Shown: positions 1 through 11,507 of the stretch, in pieces
Numbering within the stretch: position 1 is the first letter of the stretch
Layout: each line of letters opens with the position of its first letter
Assembly: GCA_963691655.1 (NCBI GenBank)
Contig: OY829326.1
Location: 26,214,878 to 26,278,877 of the forward strand
Length of the DNA: 64,000 bases
DNA from: Toxonevra muliebris
Lineage: Eukaryota; Arthropoda; Insecta; Diptera; Pallopteridae
Reading direction: 5' to 3'
Translations under genes and position numbers: made by a program
The notes under the pieces: generated by a model
Database searches by the model: none
What the model saw: the letters and a program-made list of their open reading frames with translations, nothing else
What the model was told of the DNA's origin: nothing

Positions 1-463
1 TTGTTTGGCAGCTGTTAACAGCTTCCGGTCTTGTTGTCGTATATTGTTATCCTTTTTGACATTTTTACCCAAATTGTGCTTCTATTGCTGCTGCTGCTGC
101 CACTCCTAAGTTTTTCTTCTTTCTCTTCTATATTTTCTAGGATTATTAAGCTAGTAAATCTACGTAGGCTTGTACTTGCTTCTGAAATGCACAGCAATGT
201 CCGGGAGTTAAGGATGGAAATAATAACCTAAACTAATTTAACTATTTTGATATAATTTTGTGTCACTAACATTCACGACTGTACAACTTTTTGGCATAAT
301 ATCATAGAATTTTACTGGTTTATTAAAAAATATTTAATTTGATATTGCACCTATGCAATGCTATGGTATCTTAGACTGATCCTGAGTAAATGGTTAGTTT
401 GTCAGCATTTTTAAAAATAAATTTATCTCACTAGTAATCGTCAATCCCCTAAGCTTATAGTTA
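1..463. other. AT-rich non-coding stretch
   Basis: No gene recognised. Two overlapping open frames of about 60 codons on opposite strands cross a CTG/CTT-rich tract near 80-135 and look like low-complexity artefacts. Confidence 0.6.
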
Positions 464-708
464 TATCTGTGGTCAAAAGCAGTAAACGCTTAAGTCTGAA
501 AAACTCATTTCGAGTAAACACGGTTTGAAGTTAATGTGTTTGGTTGCCATTCTATGTAAGTGAATATGTTTCTTTTTTTTATAACTTTTGGTTTAAAAAA
601 CATAAAATTTCACGTGCATGTGCATTGGAATAAGAAGAACATGATAGTATTTATAACTCAATTGTGTCTTAAGTTGACTTAAGCTTTAATTGCTTTCGAC
701 CACAGATA
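464..708. mobile_element. TA-flanked inverted-repeat element (MITE, mariner-like by flank)
   Basis: The left end TATCTGTGGTCAAAAGCA at 464 is matched in inverted orientation by the right end ending at 708 (TATCTGTGGTCGAAAGCA on the other strand). The match continues through a CTTAAGTC block, giving arms of about 35 bp. TA lies immediately outside both ends (462-463, 709-710), as expected for a Tc1/mariner-type target duplication, although TA is common in such AT-rich DNA. There is no coding capacity, so it is non-autonomous. Confidence 0.6.
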
Positions 709-710
709 TA

Positions 711-1092
711 GTCATTTCAGTTTGCAGGAAAATTTAATGTGAATGATCAACGAATTTTTATTTCTTGGAGAGAGAAGAAAGAATGTGTTCTACTAGCTTA
801 TCTATGAAGAAGCGGAAGAGGGGTAGATTTTGCAAAGCCTTCTCTCCCTCTCCCTCTTTTTCCAAAAATATATATCTCAAACATTATGATAGTTGCTCAT
901 AGTTAAACGATTTCACTCGCAAGTATATGCAAAACAGATGCATTCATATATGTTGAGAGAAAGCAACTATAAAAGGGGAATGCCAATGTAGGGGAAACTT
1001 ACTGGGTTCTGCTCATCTTAGTTCTCTCGAACATATAACAAATCTCACTTACTCTCTCCGACTAACTGTTTACCAAACCAAACTTACTAAAA
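711..1092. other. non-coding stretch with CT-rich tract
   Basis: Contains a short pyrimidine tract (about 840-860) and AT-rich unique-looking sequence. No gene seen. Confidence 0.5.
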
Positions 1093-1382
1093 CCAAACTG
1101 CTCGTTGGTGTTTGTTTTGTTATTTGTGTATGCAGATAAATCGTAGATAATTCTGAGAGATGCCGTTACTCATGTCTTCTCTCTCTCTCTTATTTATTAT
1201 TTACTCCCGTTTAAGCAATGATTTTTACAATGATGAATGCAATGCTTTGTTCAATGAGCGAATTTTAAGAAACTTTCGACGCTAACATGTTGGAATTGGT
1301 TTAACTGATTTTAAGTTGACTCGTCAGGTTCTTTAAATTAATATTTAGTATGATAGCGTAGCACTTCTGGATCTTCTGGAAT
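1093..1382 (+). repeat. dispersed repeat family, copy A
   Basis: Shares long stretches with 5,940-6,590 (same strand) and 22,640-22,972 (opposite strand). Shared blocks are CTCGTTGGTGTTTGTTTTGT, GTGTATGCAGATAA, TTTACTCCCG, AAGCAATGATTTTTA, GAATGCAATGCTTTGTT and the terminal GCACTTCTGGATCTTCTGGA. It is a non-coding interspersed repeat. At about 1,193-1,205 it preserves the uninterrupted sequence where copy B carries an insertion. Confidence 0.7.
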
Positions 1383-2147
1383 AAGGAATAGATTAAAATT
1401 AGCACATATGTATTCAGTGTTTCCCGGAAAAATGCTAGAAGATTCATTTTTAACTTTTAGGACTAACATTTTTGAATTAGAACAGTCAATCCTTAGACGC
1501 AGCGTCTTCCTATCTCGATACCTTTTGAAAAGCTATCTAATTATAAGAAATCTAATTATGTTCCTATTAAATACTTTCTATATATAATTATATTCTTGAC
1601 CAAGGTGTTGTTGTTGTTGTAATTGTTTCGGTTTGTACTCAAAAACTTGCTGCTTTCACTGAAATCCACAACAAAAAAAATGGTTTTATCTTGCAAAATC
1701 ATTTTACATCTCCATCATTTCGAATAATTCATTTGCTACCCGGTTCCCAGAAGTCATTCGGCCATTTGTCTTTAAATATAAACATATGTACATAGCTAGA
1801 TTTTAATACATTTATTTTTTCCCTAAAGCATTGAAATTTGTCCTTGAAACTTAACCTCTTTTTCTACTTAAAGCAACGCACACGAAAGCACCAAAGCCAA
1901 CAAATTGTTTGGCAAATAAAAAAATACAAATATTTAGCAAAAAAATAAGATGAAAAAGATGAAGAAAATGTAAACGCACAAGAAATTTTTCGGTAGCATC
2001 AGTAAAACTCGCCATGGGGTCAAAAATTTAATTTTCCCACAGTTGATCGAGTCATTTTGTTATATGCTTATATATACATATGCTTAGGTAAAATTTCAAG
2101 TCCCGCTACTTTACAAGCGTAACTAACGAGCATCACATTGGACGCTG
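1383..2147. other. non-coding AT-rich stretch
   Basis: No gene or clear repeat boundary recognised. Contains short TTG and A-rich runs. Confidence 0.5.
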
Positions 2148-2150
2148 TTA

Positions 2151-2239
2151 TGCTTGGTTTTCACTATGTCATATTTGCCATCAAAAAGAGAAAAAGAGAG
2201 AATTTCCCATATGAAATTTGATATAGTGAAAACCAGGCA
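2151..2239. mobile_element. 89-bp TTA-flanked miniature element, copy 1
   Basis: Left end TGCTTGGTTTTCACTATGTC (2,151) and right end, read on the other strand, TGCCTGGTTTTCACTATATC form terminal inverted repeats that meet almost in the middle. TTA occurs directly on both sides (2,148-2,150 and 2,240-2,242). The same arrangement is seen in the sister copy at 51,648-51,726. A 3-bp TTA/TAA duplication is characteristic of PIF/Harbinger elements, but the TIR sequence alone does not prove that family. Confidence 0.75.
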
Positions 2240-2242
2240 TTA

Positions 2243-4468
2243 GCAAACAGTTAAGTTTGTATATATACGAATAAAAAAAGAGCACAACTTTGGTATTGAT
2301 ATGTGTAGGAAAAAGCAGCACTAGAAAGTTAATAAGTTTTATTTTTCGGGCATGGAAATTTTCATATGAAATAATAAGGGTCGATTTCATTCATTACATA
2401 GAATTTTCTGGTATAGAAAAGTCAAGCTACTTCTTATCCTTAAAGTTTAGCATTTTCTTCCCATATGTTCATAATTCAATAGAAAATGAATAAATTACAT
2501 AAATGCACTGCTTCCTGACCGCTTTTTTTAAAACCAAAAAAGAGACAAATTATTTCCGGGGTATACAATATGAAAAAAGAAAATGAAATAGAATTTGAGT
2601 TAGTAAAAATTGAATTAAGTTCAATTAGGCTTTAAATGAACAATTTGATTCTGCGTATAAAAAGATGCGCTCCAACTCTCTTTGACACACATATGATGCA
2701 TACCTTTCCGCCACTGGGTATATACAAGCACATCCACGTGCTCTCATAAATTTGGAGTCAGAAAGAGAGTGCGAGAGAGAGTGCGGAAGCAAGAGCTTTG
2801 AGTTTTTCTTTTTGTATACAGCGTGCATAGCTTATAGTATTTTCTGCTTTAATTTTTATTCCCATTGCGGTTGATGCTACGCAGAATTGGGTAAATTGAT
2901 CTAAAGGGGCATTTTCCCTTTTTTTTTCTTTCTTTGTTGGTTGGAGAAGATTTGCTTTTGTTGCTTTTTTCTTGGTAGGTTGCTCCTTTTCTTTTTACTT
3001 GTTGTTTCGGCAAGGCTGTAAAATACCCACGTGTGCATGTGTCTGTGTGTGTGGGTACCAGTATTTGTATAAAATTATTTTGCAAATATTTGAATTCTAT
3101 GAATTTTTTTTTTTTTTTGTTTACTGTAAATATTTTTGTTTTTCCTTCAAGCTTCATTTTAATATTTTTTACTCGTGTTATTTATATTCTTATTTTGTTG
3201 TTATTGTTATAAATTTTGTTGACTGCTGCAATATATTTATGAGACTTTTTAGTGTTATTGATTTACAAGCAAACACTAAATATACAAGCGGAATTTGTTA
3301 TCTCTGTGCTGGTCTTTTTTCAGTATATTTAATGTATTTAAACTTTTTTATGTTATTTGTTTAAGTTTTAAATTTACAGGATATTGAAATTTATTTCTTC
3401 AATAGCTGGTGATGCAGATACATTTTTTTTTCAATCATAATTTCCTCTCGTTGCTAAATTGTGAAAAGTTTTATTTGGATTACCTATAGAAAACTCCTAC
3501 TCATATACATATAAAAACATTCACGCATTTGCTTTTGTATTAAAAAAGTAGCTCATCTATTTTCATGTCCATTCACACACACTCACACACACATTAATCA
3601 CTCATCTGAATATGTGCATCGTGTCATGGCAAGAGTTTAAATGAAACTCACACCCACAAATGCATATAGGCACAGTAAATGGATAATTGTGACCACCATA
3701 GCAACGAATCGTGACGTAATTTCTAGCGCTAATTAATTCCAAGCACACAAACTCACACACATACATGCATAAGAACACACAAATATAAAGAAATACTCAA
3801 ATCATGCAAGCGCAAGTGGGCATTCGATGTGATCATTACTTACGCGCATTTCATGATACATTCATGAACACATACATATCTACAAGTAGTTCTTTCACGC
3901 ATACTTACTCACACTTATATATAACAAAGAAGTTTGCCCTATCATCATGATGAACGAGAATTGTTGGATGATAATGATGATGATGGCGATGATGTCGTTG
4001 AAGCAGACCATGATGGCGCTAGCATTGGCGACACTGCGCGCTGCTATTCACTTATGCAAATGCCAATTACAAACGATAAGAAAGAAGTTACTACATACAT
4101 ACTCACACATAAGAAAACTACCATTCTCCTACCATTAGAGTATGACGTGCAACATTAATGCGCAATTCTATGTATGTATTACCATGTATTTGTGTGTATT
4201 GAGCGCGTAAAATGTCAGCATTTGACATTTAGCTATGCGATTTGAATTATATGAATACTTGAGCTAGTGTAAAAAAAAAGTAGTAGGAGAGTAAGGGGTT
4301 AGATATTTGTGAATGAATATGGTCAAGAGGTAATAAATGTCAAGCTTTCAAACATTGCACATATTTTTTTTTTTTTATCGTAAATAGCTATTAACTTATT
4401 CTGACATTTTCTGCCTGTCACGTTCTTGAGTCCTTCCTCTTCCTCATTTTTAAACATTTGTCATTAGC
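2243..4468. other. non-coding stretch rich in poly(T) and CA/CT simple sequence
   Basis: Holds T runs (about 3,106-3,118), scattered CACACA tracts (3,575-3,780) and a GATGATGATG-rich stretch (3,946-4,015). Open frames of 67-130 codons overlap these tracts on both strands and show no recognisable domain. No gene called. Confidence 0.55.
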
Positions 4469-4552
4469 ATATCGTCGCCTGAGAATTGATTTGGTGTATG
4501 TGTATAAATATTCCTATGCCTATACGCCAATTCAATACTCAGGCAACGATAT
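4469..4552. repeat. short inverted repeat (palindromic element)
   Basis: The left arm 4,469-4,500 (begins ATATCGTCGCCTGAGAATTG) pairs with the right arm 4,521-4,552 (other strand begins ATATCGTTGCCTGAGTATTG), 32 bp each with few mismatches and a 20-base spacer. A single-arm relative occurs at about 48,638-48,670 in the spacer of the long inverted repeat there, which suggests a dispersed palindromic family. A (GA)n tract follows at 4,562-4,584. Confidence 0.65.
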
Positions 4553-4589
4553 CGATAGAGAAAAGAGAGAGAGAGAGAGAGAGCGCGCA

Positions 4590-5939
4590 GCCAGGCACAG
4601 TAATGCTATAAACACAACCAAAGCAGCCGGTCTCTAACCGCTTACTTCTTCTGAGAGAATAAACGCAATAAGAGCGTCAACCTCTAGCGTCAAGAATATG
4701 TAAAAGAAAAACAAAACAGAAGCAGTTGGATTTGATTATTGTTTTAACAGCTCAGTTTTTTTTATTTACGTTATCAATTATCAAAAAATAAAAGGAAAAC
4801 TTCAATATTCTGTAATTTGAAACAATTGTTGTATAAATTAAAATTATTTACATCGTTTATTTGTGCAAAAATCATCAAAAGAATGAAGAAACTAAAAGGA
4901 AACGGGAAAAAAATACATATATTTTCGTACTAAAACTTGGCAGCACTTGGCTTTTTTTGAAAAATATGGCAATGTTTCTCCTCTCACAAGAGAGAAAATA
5001 TTGTGAAGTTGAGAAAATTTGTATAGAATCTAGTGTAGCGTCGTTGAAGCGGCAGCTAGCCTCAGAAATTTGTTCCCAAACAAATTCATAAAACTCTGTG
5101 TGTTTGTGTTTGTTGTTGAAGCTGAGGCCGGCTGCTTTGGTTGTGTTTATACCATAACGCTAGTTCATATTTTCATTGAAGAGAAAGAATAATTTTCCAT
5201 GCACTTTAAATCGCTCATGTTTAATTTTGCCACATCATTTAAACGAATATATAAACAAACTGAATGTTTCATATCTATATTTCTATTGTATTACGTTGCA
5301 CCTTTCTCTTTGTTGTTTATGTTCGAGTAAATGTTTATGCATAAACTTGCTGTATTTCGTCTCTCCCAATTTAATCTATAGAATTATTAATATGATCATG
5401 AGCTGGAGAATCATGTGAAAAAATTATGAAATGATTGCATTTTAGAAATATATTTTTTAAATCTTTCATCGTATTTTGCATTTTTTAATTGATATGAAAA
5501 TAAGGAAACTTTTTCGTTTTAGTCACACACCAATTCATTCGTTACTTTTTTATTCTCTTTGTGATTGATTAGGGCTCATGATTCGCTCTCATTAATTAAT
5601 AAGCAATATGGTCGCCAACATTTGTGAGCCGAAGAGTTTCTCGTTATAAAATTCATTTCAAAAACTAACGAGTAGTTAAAAGAGTGAAATTGCCTACAAA
5701 ATTATTCGTTACTCTCTCTCTTTCTTATAGAGAGTGGTAAAATAAAATGAACATTCACACTAAAAAAAAAGCCCATGACTCGTTAGTTAGTAATCTGAAA
5801 TAATATACTCGTCAGCATTCGTGGAATTTCGGCACCTCAAAGAAAGGAGATCTAACCTCTTATAAGAGAAAGGCGCAACAATTGTTGAGCTGATTATTAG
5901 TCGTAGGTTGTAATATTTTTTATGAAAAATAAGAGAGCT
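4590..5939. other. non-coding stretch
   Basis: AT-rich. Open frames of 76 and 80 codons (4,861-5,091 and 5,176-5,418, plus strand) have no recognisable domain and no supporting context. A CT tract lies at 5,712-5,722. No gene called. Confidence 0.5.
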
Positions 5940-6590
5940 GAAGAAATCTCTTTATGAAAAACAAATATCAAAATATCAGAGAACTAAACTACTCATTGGA
6001 GTTTATTTTTGTTATTTGTGTATGCAGATAATTCGTTAGATACTTCTCCCTCTTTATTTTAATTATTAGCCCTATTCACTCTTTAGAGTAAAGTGCTGAG
6101 TAACGGAGTAAAAATGTAATGTTTTACCCTAGAGCGTGAATGCTTCTAAAACTGAGATAGTGCACTCTCTGCGATCAATGTTCCCAATCTAATGCGCTGG
6201 CAACAAACTTTTGTGTTTTATTTTTGGTTGTCATACAAATCAAGAAGTAGGCAACACTAATTTTCTCTCTTACTTAGAGTAACAGAGTAACAAATATTTT
6301 ACTCAAGGGTCAAACCAGAGTAAAAGTGTAAAGTGTGGGTAAAAGCAAATGCCATATATTTTGTTATTGTAGAGTAATTTTGTGTTACACTTTTAACCTG
6401 TTACTCCGTTAACCAGCACTTTACTCTAAAGCGTGAACAGGGCTATTATTTACTCCCGCTTAAGCAATGATTTTTACAATGATGAATGCAATGCTTTGTT
6501 CAATGAGCGAATTTTAAAAAACTTCCGACGCTAATATTTTGGAATTGGCTTAACCGATTTAAAATCTAACCTAACCAACTCATTAAGCTG
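5940..6590 (+). repeat. dispersed repeat family, copy B (interrupted)
   Basis: The left half (5,940-6,067) and right half (6,445-6,590) align with copy A at 1,093 and, inverted, with copy C at 22,640-22,972. They share AAGAAATCTCTTTATGAAAAA with copy C, GTGTATGCAGATAATTCG, TTTACTCCCGCTTAAGCAAT and CTAATATTTTGGAATTGGCT. The two halves are separated by a 377-bp inverted-repeat insertion. Confidence 0.75.
6068..6444. mobile_element. 377-bp long-TIR element nested in repeat copy B
   Basis: The left end AGCCCTATTCACTCTTTAGA and right end (other strand) AGCCCTGTTCACGCTTTAGA begin inverted repeats of about 45 bp that continue through AGTAAAGTGCTG and ACGGAGTAA. ATTATT stands on both sides (6,062-6,067 and 6,445-6,450), while uninterrupted copy A has a single TTATTATTTACTCCCG. 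This supports a real insertion with a duplicated target. There is no coding capacity and the superfamily is unassigned. Confidence 0.8.
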
Positions 6591-7718
6591 AATTGAAAAT
6601 TGAAAATTTGAAAAAAATCTTGAAAAAATGGCAAATTTTGAACTTTGAGGAACCATAACTACGCCATTTCTTATTCGATCAAAGCAAACAGCATATCGAT
6701 AGAAAGCGTATTTAATTACTTTTTTTTAACGATTTGCAGTTCATCTCGATCGAACTTCTTGTTTGGACTCCACAAGGATTTTAATGAAACCATACCGCGA
6801 AAAACACAAAATTATTGCTCGGCAAAAATTCTTACCATAGAAAAAAAAAAATTTTTTGTGTTCAGGAGGTCCCAATTTATGCACCCAAACATGTTTTATT
6901 CTTGGTACTTTTCGGCTGTGAACTAGTGTAATTTCTGTATGTTCCTTGTATGGTTTCGGTCATATACAATTGTGCATTTGAACTGGCGTGGGCAGACAAT
7001 TGATTAGCTTAATGAATGCAATGATTTGATTTGTCATTTGTCAGTTTAAGGTCTTGCATCAAAATCAATGAGGCTATTTAAAAAACATTTTACAATGTTT
7101 TTAATGTCTTTGGCAAATAAAAAACAAACAAAAATTATGCATTGAAGAATGTCCGAATCTACAATATGTTTTTAAAATTGTGACTTCACAAACAATGAGC
7201 AATTTAACTTAAACTTTTCAAATCTTTTGGTTAAGTTTTAGTTTATATACTAAATACTATAATTTTCTAATCTAGGGATGTGTACTTAAACCCAAACAGG
7301 TTGGACGGGAGTTTTGCTTTAGTGGGGGAGGAGGGGGGAATAGCTAGTCTAAGAAAGCGAGAGAGTAAGTTGTGTGCTCGAAAGAGCAAAGAAGAGAAGT
7401 TCAGAAGACACCAGCGCTTTTGTTTGCTTTACACCAACGGTGGTCACCTATACATACACAATGATCGATTGGTGATTGGTCACTTAGCTCTGTACGTGTG
7501 AAATTTCTTACGCTCATTTGCTTGCGTGCAAGTCTTTGGCGTATGCTGCTTTACATCCATAATATTTAAAACTTCAACAGCTTCTCACCAGTTGTGAATG
7601 GATTTTTTTAATTCCGATTATTTTTTAGAAATACTTAAATAAATTCTATATCAGTGACTTGACGCTGTCTAAGTTTTTTCTCAGAAATTTCCCTTAGAGA
7701 CTTCTCAATTCCATGCAT
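6591..7718. other. non-coding stretch
   Basis: No gene recognised. Open frames at 6,645-6,926 and 7,280-7,501 lack identifiable domains. A GTGTGCTCGAAAGAGCA block at 7,370-7,386 resembles blocks near 23,848, 56,960 and 60,396, hinting at another dispersed repeat. Confidence 0.45.
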
Positions 7719-7722
7719 CATA

Positions 7723-8529
7723 TGTAACGAACCTTCCTGGTTCCTTTTCTTTCTGTCAGGGTATACTCAGCGAGTAACCAGGGTGCGTAAATAGTAACTC
7801 ACGATTTATTTCGGTTCACTTGTTTATTGAAATTCTTCACTGTTATTTTATTTACACTTGATTCGTTAGTATTTTATCTTTTGTACCTCGTATGTTTGTT
7901 CGTTCGTCTTCGTTGGTGTTCGTTTCCCTTTGTTTGCCTTTCTTGGCGCTCGTGTGGCTTCGTTGCCGCTCGCTTACGATGCGTGTCCTCGTGACACGAT
8001 GGCTAAGTTTTCGTTGTTTGCTGTATGGTCAGTGGCAACTTTGTTTGTACTACACCAGTGAGGCTGTCGCACACCCTGGTGTCCAATGAATACCTGATCT
8101 TTATATACCTTGGTGTGATGTCTCACTCGCAAGGTCCAATGAATACCTGACCGATTTCTGAGAATTAAAGATGAATCAAACGTGCTGTCGCTTCGTTTGA
8201 TATTAACTACCAAATTCTAAGTCTTATCCTTCCGTGCTGACGCAACCGTAAGGAGTATTTCATATAATCTACCCAAGAGAAGAAGAAATGACCTGTGCCA
8301 CAGTCTAAGTCTGAGTCTGAGTGTCTTCTTCTGTGTACTGCATGTCCTTTTATACTTATTCTTTCTGTATATGTCCCGTACTGTTTCCGTTTGTTTATTG
8401 TATTGTTAGTGTTAAATATGTAATTATGTTTTTTTTTTATAAATTCAATATTTAATTCTTTCAATGTAACTATGTATAAACTAATAACAATTATGGGGTC
8501 GAAATTTATCATAATTTCGGGTCCTTACA
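7723..8529 (-). mobile_element. solo LTR of an LTR retrotransposon
   Basis: The segment starts TGTAACGAACC and ends GGTCCTTACA, so both strands read TGTAA...TTACA, as LTRs do. The 4-bp sequence CATA lies on both sides (7,719-7,722 and 8,530-8,533); a 4-bp duplication is typical of Ty3/gypsy-type integration. On the minus strand it holds a TATAAAAGG box (8,354-8,346) followed by transcribed-looking sequence, and AATAAA signals near 7,805-7,852, giving U3-R-U5 order on minus. A 17-base direct repeat (GGTCCAATGAATACCTGA-like) lies inside. No gag-pol sequence is attached, so this is the product of LTR recombination. Family unknown. Confidence 0.75.
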
Positions 8530-8533
8530 CATA

Positions 8534-9995
8534 TCAAAGATTATAGTATTCGTATCCATTAATGTGTAGTAGTATGCACCAAATTTTTTACATAACTCTT
8601 TAAATTATGATTTATTAAAGTAAGATTTTTCTTCAATGACACTAAAAAATAACTCTTTTTTGTTCTCACTACTTATGCTCAACTAAGTATGTACCTTGAA
8701 AATAACTAGCAAAAAGTACATACATTCTCTGCATACATTTTCTGCATATATGTATGCATGTACTTTTTTTTTATACAGATCAAGGCAATACACATCAAGA
8801 GCATTCACTCCTGCATGCATGCAAACATAACTACATACATACAGATACACATATTTACATGCTTTCATGCTGTTTTTGTATACACATATCCTACATACAC
8901 ATACATATATATTTTTAGCATCACTGTATGCACGTTTACGTGTGTATGTGTTTGTTTGCCCCAATAGAACTTTAAAGCATTGGCAACTTTATTAGGGCGC
9001 AACGACCTAGGGAATCAAGCAAACAAAACCAACAAGGAAAATTCTCTTTTGTTAATACACAAAATGTGAATATTGGAACACATACACATATGAAAAAACA
9101 AAAATAATATATGAATTTTTGGGCACAGCAGGTGCTGTAACCTTCATTTCATTTCTGTCGTCCCTCTATGTATTTCTTTTGTAAGCCAAAGCAGAAAAGT
9201 TATTAAATTTCGAGTAAATAAATATTGAAAGAAGAAGAAAAAAAAAAATTAAATCTTTTTATGACAATTCCGAAACAAAACTTAATGTCTTAAATTCAGG
9301 TTAATACACATGTACGGGAATATGAGAAAGCATTCAAAGGAGGTCAGACTATTATTGTTGAAGTATGTGCTGGAAAATATTATCGAATATTTGTTTTGTA
9401 ATATAATTTTTTTTTTTTATTTATGGCCTTGAATTTATTGTTAGATACTATATTTTAATTGAAATTATTTTTAGAGTATATTTAATGTTTAACGGTCATA
9501 GTTAAATTAATAATATGAGATATTCGCAAAAATACTTTGGTAGATAAATCAATCGCAATTATTAACCTTTTCTCTCAACTTTTTTATTGGGGGGTAAACA
9601 AATTTGTTCTTGTTTTATATTCGTAGATTCGGACTTTGTTAAGAATAAAAACCAAAAAAATTATGAAAGAAGTTTTTGAGAAAGGCTGTAGAGTTTTTGG
9701 AATTTTGTACATTATAATGACCAAAATGCATGAAAGGAGTAAAAATTCGAGAAAAAAATTTTAATTCTAATTTTTTTTTTTTGTGGAAAAAACAACTAAG
9801 GTTTATTTTGCAATGCAAAATAAACTTTTAGTTTAAAAAAAATTTTTAAAAACACACTTGTTCACCATGTATAAAAGGTGAAAATTTGAAATATTTTTGG
9901 AATTTGGGTTTATTTTTACTAAAGTCTAGTATACAGAATTTTTTTGTTCAGTGACTCATATTAAAATTTCATGGGCAACATATCTCTTGAACATA
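8534..9995. other. non-coding stretch with CATA/TATG simple repeats
   Basis: Imperfect (TACA)n/(CATA)n tracts lie at about 8,700-8,960. Short open frames there are simple-sequence artefacts. The remainder is AT-rich with poly(T) runs. Confidence 0.55.
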
Positions 9996-10087
9996 TTAAC
10001 CCTCTATCAACCCTCATAATGGGTAAAAAAAAAAACTTTTTCGAAAAAGGCAAAAAAGACCCATAATGGTGGGTGCCAAAGGGTTAA
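9996..10087. mobile_element. TTAA-flanked miniature piggyBac-like element
   Basis: TTAACCCTCTATCAACCCTC at the left and TTAACCCTTTGGCACCCACC on the other strand at the right form imperfect inverted repeats. Both include an ATAATGGGT/ACCCATTAT inner match. TTAA at both ends and a CCC start are the hallmarks of piggyBac-type termini. The element is only 92 bp including the TTAA copies. Confidence 0.65.
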
Positions 10088-10756
10088 TAAGTAGGAAGAA
10101 AATATTCTACGAAAAATTCGACTATAAGTTGCTGAACATACAAACAAGCTCTGATGCAAAACTAACAAGTTATGGTTTATTATACTTAATCTGTTAGAAA
10201 TGGACAAACTTTGGGCCTACGTAAAAAAAAATTTGACGTATACTTTTAAAACGCCGAGACCCGCTTAATTTTTTTTTTCTCGAGTTCTATTAGCATCCAC
10301 TTTTAGAATCTTGTTATTTTTTCGTTTGTTGAACAATAAACCTCAAAATTTTTTTAGCAGCCGCAGAAAATAATTTGAAAATCATCAACCTTTCATGTCT
10401 TTTGTACAAAATGGTAACCAAATTATTTATTGTACATTGTATTTTACATTAGAGTTGCGTGAATTTGTACACTATAATGTACAATTTTTTTAAGCATGTA
10501 AAACAATTTTTTTAACAACTTTTTTTTTAAGTTATTAATTTTGTATTATGAAATGGAGTTTTAACTTTCGTTTTAAACTATTGTAATTACAAAAAAAGTT
10601 TATATACTTGGTCAAAATTTTACACTTAGTACCTTCACTTCGTAAATTCACACAAATGTAATTTGGACTGTTTTACAAAATCAAATAAAAAAAGACTGTA
10701 CTCCCGTTTGTACTCAAACTTAAATTATAAAGAAAAAAACATGATAGTTTTTTTTA
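10088..10756. other. non-coding AT-rich stretch
   Basis: Mainly T/A runs and unique-looking sequence. No gene seen. Confidence 0.5.
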
Positions 10757-10824
10757 TTGAAGTTATATATAAACATGAACAAATGACTACATTTGTTCAT
10801 TAACTAGTTTATATATAACTTCAA
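10757..10824. repeat. near-perfect hairpin (palindromic repeat)
   Basis: TTGAAGTTATATATAAAC at 10,757-10,774 is the exact reverse complement of 10,807-10,824. Inside it, ATGAACAAATG (10,775-10,785) pairs exactly with 10,790-10,800, leaving a 4-base loop and a 6-base bulge. One arm of this palindrome recurs at 17,110-17,150 and 23,996-24,036 inside a longer shared repeat. Confidence 0.75.
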
Positions 10825-11155
10825 AAAACATGCTTGACTTAAAAAATAATATTTTTATTTTTGAAATTCCCGATAGGTTTGAAATGAAAAGTAGTGAAAT
10901 ATGAACATTTTTTTGTACAATATATTAGCCAAAAACAACGAAAGGGTTAAACTAAATTGTTAATTACTTAATTATGTATGCAGATCATTGGATGATTCTA
11001 AATGTATTTCTCAGAGTAACGTTCAATAAAGTTTTTTTAAACTATCATTAGGTTTTTGGTTTTTTTTTGTTTTGACTTAAAATTACTCCCTTTTAATATT
11101 ATTTAGTTTTAGTTGAGCGAAATTCTCGGAAAAATTTCCATAAAACCTCATCTCT

Positions 11156-11296
11156 ACGAGCAATAATTCATTGCATGAAATTAAGAGTTTGTTGTTGTTT
11201 CCCATATAAAATGAAAAAACAACAAGCAACATTTTCGTATTTTATACGGAAAAACAACACAAAATTTTTAATTTCATGCAATGAATTATTGCTCGT
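11156..11296. mobile_element. 141-bp hairpin MITE
   Basis: The first 28 bases (starting ACGAGCAATAATTCATTGCA) are the exact reverse complement of the last 28. The inner parts (GTTGTTGTTTCCCATATAAA versus TTTATACGGAAAAACAAC) also pair, so nearly the whole unit folds on itself. The outer similarity may extend four bases further (CTCT/GGAG). I could not define a target duplication. Confidence 0.7.
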
Positions 11297-11507
11297 GGAG
11301 GCGGGGGTAATATAAACTAATAAGAAATAAACAAAAATTTGTCGCTAGTACAAGGTTTCCATTTTACGGCAATAGTATGGGAAATAAAAAAATACTAATA
11401 ATGTATGTATCCTGCTGCCAAATTCGGATTCAGCTCTTAAAACACGGTAATCCACTACTTGTTCTCAACCCTCTAGAAAAAAGTTTAATTCAAAGTAAAA
11501 GAGTCCG

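Noticed and set aside
2849..3364. Frames of 102 and 130 codons on opposite strands
   Set aside because: Driven by T-rich and GT simple sequence. No domain recognised.
5572..5790. Possible inverted repeat between GGGCTCATGATTCG and GCCCATGACTCG
   Set aside because: On checking, the similarity is short and in direct rather than inverted orientation, so no element is defined.
10950..11035. Possible fourth copy of the dispersed repeat (TATGCAGATCATTGGATGATTC)
   Set aside because: Only a short resemblance to GTATGCAGATAATTCGTTAGATAATTC. Not enough to call a copy.
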